Source: Paragyromitra xinjiangensis (lineage: Eukaryota; Ascomycota; Pezizomycetes; Pezizales; Discinaceae). Taken from it: a DNA stretch of 64,000 nt. The first letter of the stretch is position 1. Every line of letters starts with the position of its first letter. Positions 57,706-64,000 of the stretch are shown in pieces. The notes below the pieces were generated by a model, which was not told where the DNA came from, ran no database searches, and was given only the letters and a program-made list of their open reading frames with translations. Made by a program: the position numbers and the translations under genes. The DNA lies in contig JBCAMK010000007.1 in assembly GCA_038503065.1 (NCBI GenBank), positions 1,860,001 through 1,924,000 of the forward strand. Direction: 5' to 3'.

Positions 57706-60421
57706 CTAAGAGTTGTGCGCAAGGAATGCAGCGACAACACCACCCCAGCTTCCAGGGTTATTGAACTGGGCGGCGACATTGGAGCCATCAACAATGAGAT
57801 TCGTGAACAAATGCGTATTAACATTGTACCAGTAAAGCGACCTTGTGCCTGACACAATTTCTGCAGCATTCTGCTGGCAGACACTGCTCTGGCAACAACT
57901 GGCTTCGCAACTGCTTCCAGAACCATACCCTTGACCGCTCGCGAAGGTAAGTCCATTGAAAAAGACCCAAAAGCCGGAGCCATAGATGTAGATGTTCGAA
58001 CCACCGCTGATTCGCTGGGCCCAACCCATCTGACATTGCTGACTGCTGCAGCCGTTGAAGTCGGGGTCTGAGTATGCACTGTTGACGTCCCACGGAGTTG
58101 GGGCGTTGATAGGTGAGCCGGGTCCTTGCCAGTAGGCAGTTTCGGTTTGCTGAAGGGCAATGTAGACGTTCTGCGCATTGACAATGTTGTACTGGTATAG
58201 TGTGTTGTGCTCAAAGGCAGTTCCAACCATCCAGGTAGCCTTGGTGCCCTGGATGAGACAACCACGGCCGGTGGAAATAACCTGGTTAGGGCCGCCATCG
58301 AGAGAGTGATCGGCAGTCCACCCCCACATGTTTTCGATGTAAGGGGAACCGGTGGCAGTGATGTGCAACACGAGGAAGGTGGCCTTGCAGTCATTGGCAT
58401 TGGAGCCAGAGCAATTGCTGTCGACCTCAGAGTCGATCGCACCACCAACGCGGAAATGCGAGTTCCAGAAGCCGACGTCGCCTTGGTTGCCGGACATGTT
58501 AACTTCCACAAGGATAGCACCGTTGAGGACGTCGGCAGTTGTGAAGAGCATGTCAGAGATTTGGGCAACACCGGTTTCACCAGGGTTCCCGACTTGGAAC
58601 ATCACGTGTGGGTTGCTGGCATCCCAGAATTTGCTACCCTGAGCACTGATGGTTGACCAGACTTCACCAACAATGCGGGAGCCCGGTGGGACGTAAATGG
58701 TGTCGTATACAAGGTAAGTGCCCTGAGGGAAGAATGTGATTTTACAACCAGCATTCGCAGCCAAGATAGCGTTGATCGCAGCAGTATCGTCGGCTGCGCC
58801 GTCACCCTTAACTCCCTGGTCTTTGACATTGACAAATTGGCTAACATCATATTCCTCGTACTGTGGCTGGGCCATAGTGAAGTACTTGCCGTTGGATGCC
58901 ACTAAAGATCCGGCACGGTTTGTGGTGTAGTAAGTTCCACCTTGGTAATTTCCAGGATTGGCATTACCCATCACCCAGGTATTAGGGATGCTACCGGAGA
59001 CAAGCGTTTGGCCTCCGTTACTCTGCTGGACTGTGGGGCCGGAGTTGGTGCTAGAGAAGTTTTCGATGACGAGAGAACCCTCTCCGTTGCCAGATTTGTA
59101 TGCGTTCACGACAACGCCGACAGAGCTGGCTGAGGAGTCAATGAGTGTAACAGATCCAGCAACACCGTTTCCACTCATATCGATACCAGTACCGCAATTC
59201 TGGAAAGTGATATCTTGGGCGGTAAGTGTAAAAACGTGCGAAATCGCAATGGCAGTGTTACATCCATTGAAGCTGAGTCCCTTGAAAGCGTATTGTTGAT
59301 TGTCAAGTCTGATACCAATGGCGCCTCCATTGAAGGACTAGAATTGATTATCAGAATGTTTTCACTTTTATATCCAAGAACGGTTGGATACCCCCACGTA
59401 ACGTAGGATAACTCACCAAGTCGCTTAATATGGTGCCTGAGCCACCACCATTCATAGTAACACCGATATGTTGAGAGTAATTGGGCATATTGAAAACAAC
59501 ATTAGTCAACTGGCATGCTTGTGAGACAGGCCAGTTAAGAGCAATAGCACCAGTATCTACACTAATAGCGGTGGTGTCAAGCTCAATATTCCTGATACCG
59601 ATATAGAAGTTGGTAGTAGACTGAAGAGATCTGCTTTGATCAAATCCTTGAATGATTGGGTTTGTTCCAAGACCTGAATCCGCCTTCAACGTTGGCATGT
59701 TGAGGGGATCACCAACGAGCATGGTGTTGACAAGCATTTGGATGCTTGAAGTAATCCTGTAAGTTCCCGCAGGGACGAAGACAAAAGCCGGTACGGTTGT
59801 CTGTTGGTAGTTGCTAGCACGATTCCAGGCGTCTGTGCACGATGTGAGCTTTGAGTTACTACTATGGGGTTTTCAATTGCGCTACAATGGGAACGGAATG
59901 GGCCGAAACTAGAGTGTTACCTACCACTAATAGCAAACTTGAATGCAGCGGAATCATCAGTAACTCCATCACCCACGGCGCCATAAACCTTAACATCGCG
60001 CCAGACTTGATATGTGCTGTCCCCGTTAAACGGAGAAGCGCCATTGTGATTGACTGCTGTTCGCCAAAAGGTTGTAGGGTTGCTCGGGGTTGGCCCACCG
60101 CAGGTTGCCCGACCAAAGAGAGCTCTTGGCGCAGTTTTTGTGGTTCCGCTGTTTATCGGCTCAACAGAGAGCTTACCCGTGGTGTTTGTGTTCCCTGGGT
60201 ATGGCACGGGCCTAGATACCACATATTAGTCTCTGGGGATCTATTCTGGGAATTACGAGTTGGTGAACTTACACAGGCGCTTTTGGTGCATATTTGTAGT
60301 ATGCCTCGAATTCAGCAGTATTGTTCAAGACAGGCTGGACTGCTGAGGTGGGTGCGGGCGGAAGGTAGCTTTGAGCAGCAACAGTGCTTAACACTGCTAC
60401 AAAAGAGAGGAGGCCTCTCAT
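57706..60421 (-). CDS. Secreted GH55 beta-1,3-glucanase
   Basis: GH55 enzymes cleave beta-1,3-glucan (laminarin, fungal wall glucan), mostly as exo-acting glucosidases, and are secreted. Four minus-strand exons (60421-60273, 60211-59921, 59861-59417, 59337-57706) give 838 residues, usual for GH55. The N terminus MRGLLSFVAVLSTVAAQS is a signal peptide. Two pectate-lyase-3-like beta-helix modules follow, each opening with the family start: DVKVYGAVGDGVTDDSAAF near residue 130 and VNVKDQGVKGDGAADDTAAI near 430. Later family blocks include SRIVGEVWSTI, WMVGTAFEHNTLYQYN and a Cys-rich segment (CEASCCQSSVC). Introns are 59-79 nt. The third exon begins at 59861 (acceptor CATAG), which keeps the phase. 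A TATTTAAG box lies about 130 bp upstream on the minus strand. The role could be nutrition, wall remodelling or mycoparasitism. Confidence 0.94.
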
Positions 60422-60544
60422 ATTGGTAAAGACCGGGCGTGAAAAAGCTAGATCCGTGCTATGGAATTCAAAGAGTGAAGACTACAGTTGCAATAGCAAG
60501 AGACTGTTGATAGCAAAGGAGTTCTATTTGGACCGAACGGCAGC

Positions 60545-60552
60545 CTTAAATA
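60545..60552 (-). promoter_or_regulatory. TATA-like box of the GH55 gene
   Basis: TATTTAAG on the minus strand, about 125-130 bp upstream of the GH55 start codon, at a plausible distance for a fungal TATA element. Inferred from sequence and position only. Confidence 0.4.
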
Positions 60553-63500
60553 GAATAATTCCAACATCTTAGGACAAACTACAGGAATGGCGGAGCATAA
60601 TATTATTGGTGAGCACAGGGCATTGCAGATGATTCCCGTTTCCACAACTTCTGATCTCACTGTTATTCAGGATATTCGAACTAGCAGGGTTGCCGACAAA
60701 GCTTGAGTAATTTTCCACATCTAAGCTAGGATATCCCTTTGGTCAGTGTTTTGAACGGAACTGTCCTTCCGGTTTTGAGGTGAAGATCGAACCCTACAAT
60801 AGGCAGCCCCCCTTGTCCTACATGAAATTCCCCTAGTCCTAAAGCACGGTGAAGATTGGTCCTATGCCAGGTACCGCAAAACCCTAGCTATAGGGGTAAT
60901 AAGCGAAACTGCAGGATAGAATGGTGTTATTACACCTAAAGCGAGACAGAACCCTTGCTATTCGAGGTGAACTGGACGCCGGCTTACTCCTCATGATCGA
61001 ACCTCGGCATTAATTGAACTAGCCATAGCACAATCCTAGTCCCACATTGTTAATTGTTTCTAAGATCTTACAACAGTATCCTTTCTGCCTTCCCCTTAGC
61101 GGTGGTGAGGGCAGAAGACCATGGTTTACTAAACTAAAATATGCTTTAAGGCTAAGCCACAGGGCAGGTGACTATGGTCTCGCTAACGGAGATTGAGGTT
61201 TCAAGGAATAGTAGCTGACTGCAGATGATGGCGGAGGCATCTTCATGATGTAACTCCTGGGGTAGGAAATCAAAACATAATTCTAGGGGCGCAAACTTAA
61301 GCCTAACCTCAAGACCTTTATCGAGCGAATTATCGTCCCAGAATCTACAGGGGTTTGTTTATACTTGACGATAGGACAAGTTTGGGTAACAACCAAATCA
61401 AATATGAGGGGTTGACTGCAATGCAGTCTTGAACACAACAGCAAATCACTATTATTAACCTCTATAAGAATTTTATTTTTCTAACTGGCCATGTAGAGGG
61501 GATCGCCAGATATCATCATCATTCGTTATTGTGGGCTATGGTCATAATATGATTAGAGTAGACTTAATGGCTATATATCCGAGCCAAGCAATTTTCTTAT
61601 CGGCGCGTAGAGACGTGGATGGGTGGATGAATGTAGGTTTCAAGGTCTTACTTCAAGCCCGGCGACTCGGAGGTCGGCTTCTAAACCCTGATGCCCCAAA
61701 AATGACCCCGTAGCTCTTTCCGGACCATTGCACTATGCATTTTTCTTGAGAGTAATTAGAGTTTGACACTACTCATTGACCTTCCGCTCTTGTCTGGTTA
61801 GCCAGCTTGAGGTTTTAAATGAAGGTTCCTCGGCTGTGCTATCTCTACTCACTACATACGCACACAGTCAGATTGTTCGTTAGTAGCCCGAAAGAGCCAA
61901 GGAGGAATACTAAGCTTTTGGGTCGGTTAGGCCGGCATAAGCCAATCTAAATCGCGGGGCACATAGATAACAGTTAGAGGGGTAACAGGCCTGGCCTGGG
62001 CATGACTGTACCTTAATTCCTTGGTCAGCATACGGCTACGCAGCTTCCCTCGACATGATCCGCCCGTCACCAGGAAATCGGGAGCTTTTCTCGTTCGCTA
62101 TTTGTTCAAGTTAATAATCTCGATTTCTCGGTAAAGGCGGGTATCGTGGGGGCGGCAGGGTCTTCCCACCTACCGGCGGTCGCTTCGTAGTTATGCCCTC
62201 TCGGGTCGGCCAAGCTTTGGTAGGGAAACAAGGCTAGCTACTACATATCACAAAGTCATATAAAATAGAGTACCACATTACTTGTAGGCGTCCTGCATCA
62301 CGCGTTGTTAATTCAACGGATAGTACCAACTATTGCCCTAATCGGGAAAACCAACAAACTATACATTTTGCCTTCACACCCATCTCTTAGCTGTAGCTGT
62401 CATTCTTCAAGCTATTGCCTAGCAGAAAAATCGAAAGACATAGCCTATCATTATGGATGTGCAGAGTATGGGTGTGTTAATTAAGGATTTTTATCTCTAC
62501 ACCCAAGCTCAAATATTATGAAGCAAGAAACCTATTTGATGGTGTCTGAATTCTAGAAAATCAAATTTCTAGCAACTCGTCACCGCTAAAATAATTACTC
62601 TTCGAATGGATTAGAAAGTTTTGCTCACTTCAAAATAATGTTATACGAGGAAGTGTCGGGGTAGGTTACCTACATGTAGCTAGGAAGCTCAGCGGTTTTT
62701 CTAGCCAGAGGCTACGAAACGGTTGGACTAAGAAGAGTAAGCACCTTACAAATTTCGCTAATACAAGCCAAGTTAGCTGCTCAAGTGGACAGTTTTGTTT
62801 GCCGGCCAACGGCTAATAGGAGATATATAGAAACTTGTGTAAACTCTGAGTTAGCGAAACGCCATGCCGCACGGCACCGGCAAGGGACGACCCGAAGACG
62901 CAGGAACACATCTTAGCAGTTAGTCTTGGGAGATCTGCCTAAATTATGAATTTCTTAACACAGAAACGTATGCATCCACATCCTAGGGCTGGGCATATCT
63001 TAAGGCTACGGATCGATTGGAAATCATAAGAATACATTTCTTGGCCTTAGAGAGTGTGTGTAATGTCAGCTTCTGTTTATCACCTCATATAACTCTAGTA
63101 GTGAAGGACCCTGTCAATCATATGATAGAAATATTCCTCGGGTAACTCCGACAACATAGCAACTAGAGCCATGAGTTGCCCTAGGCTCCACTCTTGTAGT
63201 AATCCGTCAAGATGTCCTCACTCATAACCTACTTTCCTAAATGTGAGTAAAATTTCCCGGATCTCTGCGAAACTCCAATTGACCAATGGACAGGCGCAGA
63301 TATACCATGTGATGGCTGTGGTCCGTGGGTTCTTTGTGAAATTGATATCAGCAAAAACTAACCCCATGGTAATTTTATCCGAGTCATTCCAAGTCGAGAA
63401 GCTGGTGATCATGTATTTCAGGTGTGGTTTGGTGGTTTAGGATTAGAATTAGACTTGAAAACTGAATGCACACGGCCCGGCATTTTCACGCAAAGCCGAA

Positions 63501-63568
63501 TTGTAGGATTGGTGGCCTGTTGCCAATATCTTTCGTCTTCTCAAGTGAAAGATACCCTGAAATAAGAG

Positions 63569-63577
63569 TATATAAAG
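63569..63577 (+). promoter_or_regulatory. TATA box of the right-edge secreted protein gene
   Basis: TATATAAAG lies about 105-110 bp before the ATG at 63680, followed by a C/T- and A-rich leader. It matches the TATA consensus well and suggests a strongly or conditionally expressed gene, as is common for fungal secreted proteins. Confidence 0.6.
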
Positions 63578-63679
63578 GTCGATAGGACCTATCCTTCTGT
63601 TCTCCACCATCAGCCTACAGTTCAAGCAACAATCAACATCTTTCTACAGATATCAAACTTACCTTCTCGACTTCTCAAG

Positions 63680-64000
63680 ATGCTCTTCAAGACTGTAAGT
63701 AGACAACTTTCACACGCCCCTAAGTAGCATTTTGTTTCTTGTAGCATACTGATTCAATGTTTCCAGATCCTCGCTGTTGCGCCTTTGTTGTCTTTGGTGG
63801 CTGCTGCTCCGGCTCCTGCTGCTACCTCCACCCCAACCCCTCCCACATTCCCCGATAACAGCAATTACACTATTACCACTGGCGGTGCCAAACCGAGCCA
63901 GGGTGCCCACGTCATCCCTCCCCCCACAACCAACCGCCTTCTTGTCACTCTCGATGGGATCGGATCAGTAGTTACTGGAGATGGTCTTGCCTGGTATAAC
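63680..64000 (+). CDS. Small secreted protein, 5' part (cut by window end)
   Basis: Exon 1 is only five codons (63680-63694, MLFKT), spliced by a 72-nt intron (GTAAGT donor, TTTCCAG acceptor at 63766) to an exon running off the window. The joined N terminus, MLFKTILAVAPLLSLVAAAPA, is a clear signal peptide. It is followed by a Pro/Thr/Ala-rich linker, then NYTITTGGAKPSQG and RLLVTLDGIG. At least 83 residues are present. I do not recognise the family; a secreted or cell-wall-associated protein is the most that can be said. The splice is supported because it completes the hydrophobic core of the signal peptide. A good TATA box lies upstream. Confidence 0.65.

Larger units (their letters stand above)
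477..62678. repeat. Dispersed TACATGTA palindrome, 18 copies
   Basis: The self-complementary octamer TACATGTA occurs at 477, 978, 1139, 8899, 9379, 22854, 25398, 33797, 36092, 36692, 37692, 37999, 55245, 55352, 55491, 56954, 57608 and 62671 (start positions, found by eye). All copies lie outside the coding exons modelled here, and several are paired or clustered (36.1-38.0 kb, 55.2-55.5 kb). A random octamer is expected about once in 64 kb, so it is strongly enriched. The function is unknown; it could be a transcription-factor site or another genome-wide sequence tag. Confidence 0.75.
60422..63679. other. 3.3-kb intergenic region with two flanking promoters
   Basis: The GH55 gene and the right-edge gene point away from each other, so both promoters lie here. 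Only the TATA-like boxes at each end and one TACATGTA (62671) stand out. No gene is supported in between. Confidence 0.6.

Overview
The window reads as nuclear DNA of a filamentous ascomycete (Pezizomycotina). Genes are split by short introns, mostly about 48-130 nt, with GT-AG ends and CTAAC/CTGAC-like branch sites. Gene leaders are pyrimidine-rich, and the proteins are typical fungal ones: BLM10, a Neo1-type flippase, a BCS1-like AAA ATPase, KGD1, a secreted GH55 glucanase and a kinase-ankyrin protein. Intron density is fairly high (9 exons in BLM10, 7 in KGD1). The class cannot be fixed from sequence alone; an early-diverging class such as Pezizomycetes, or Leotiomycetes, is only a guess. 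I saw no tRNA, rRNA, CRISPR array or telomere repeat.

Layout. 1-19.1 kb is gene-rich housekeeping DNA: BLM10 proteasome activator (+), a YTH-domain RNA-binding protein (+), a cis-prenyltransferase (-), then dynactin p27 (-) and a DUF4291 protein (+) diverging from a 231-bp promoter that holds a duplicated element. 19.1-25.8 kb is empty. 25.8-36 kb carries an unknown conserved-looking protein (+), a P4-ATPase of the Neo1 group (+) and, convergent to it, a BCS1-like AAA ATPase (-). 36-42.7 kb is gene-poor and holds inverted repeats. 42.7-50.8 kb is an accessory island: a protein kinase fused to 18 nearly identical ankyrin units, 3.7 kb of empty DNA, and a PD-(D/E)XK-type nuclease-like gene. KGD1 (51.2-54.7 kb, -) follows, then a gap, a secreted GH55 beta-1,3-glucanase (57.7-60.4 kb, -), another gap, and the start of a small secreted protein cut by the right edge.

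The genes do not form one pathway. The most unusual content is: (1) the kinase-ankyrin gene, whose 105-bp units are almost identical while differences cluster at a few residues per unit; (2) an abrupt switch from C-ending to G/T-ending codons partway through three adjacent genes (cis-prenyltransferase, DCTN6, DUF4291) and in blocks in the Neo1 gene; (3) 18 copies of the palindrome TACATGTA, all outside coding exons, where about one is expected. Exon structures were worked out by hand from splice consensus, reading frame and family conservation; they are models, not transcript-verified.
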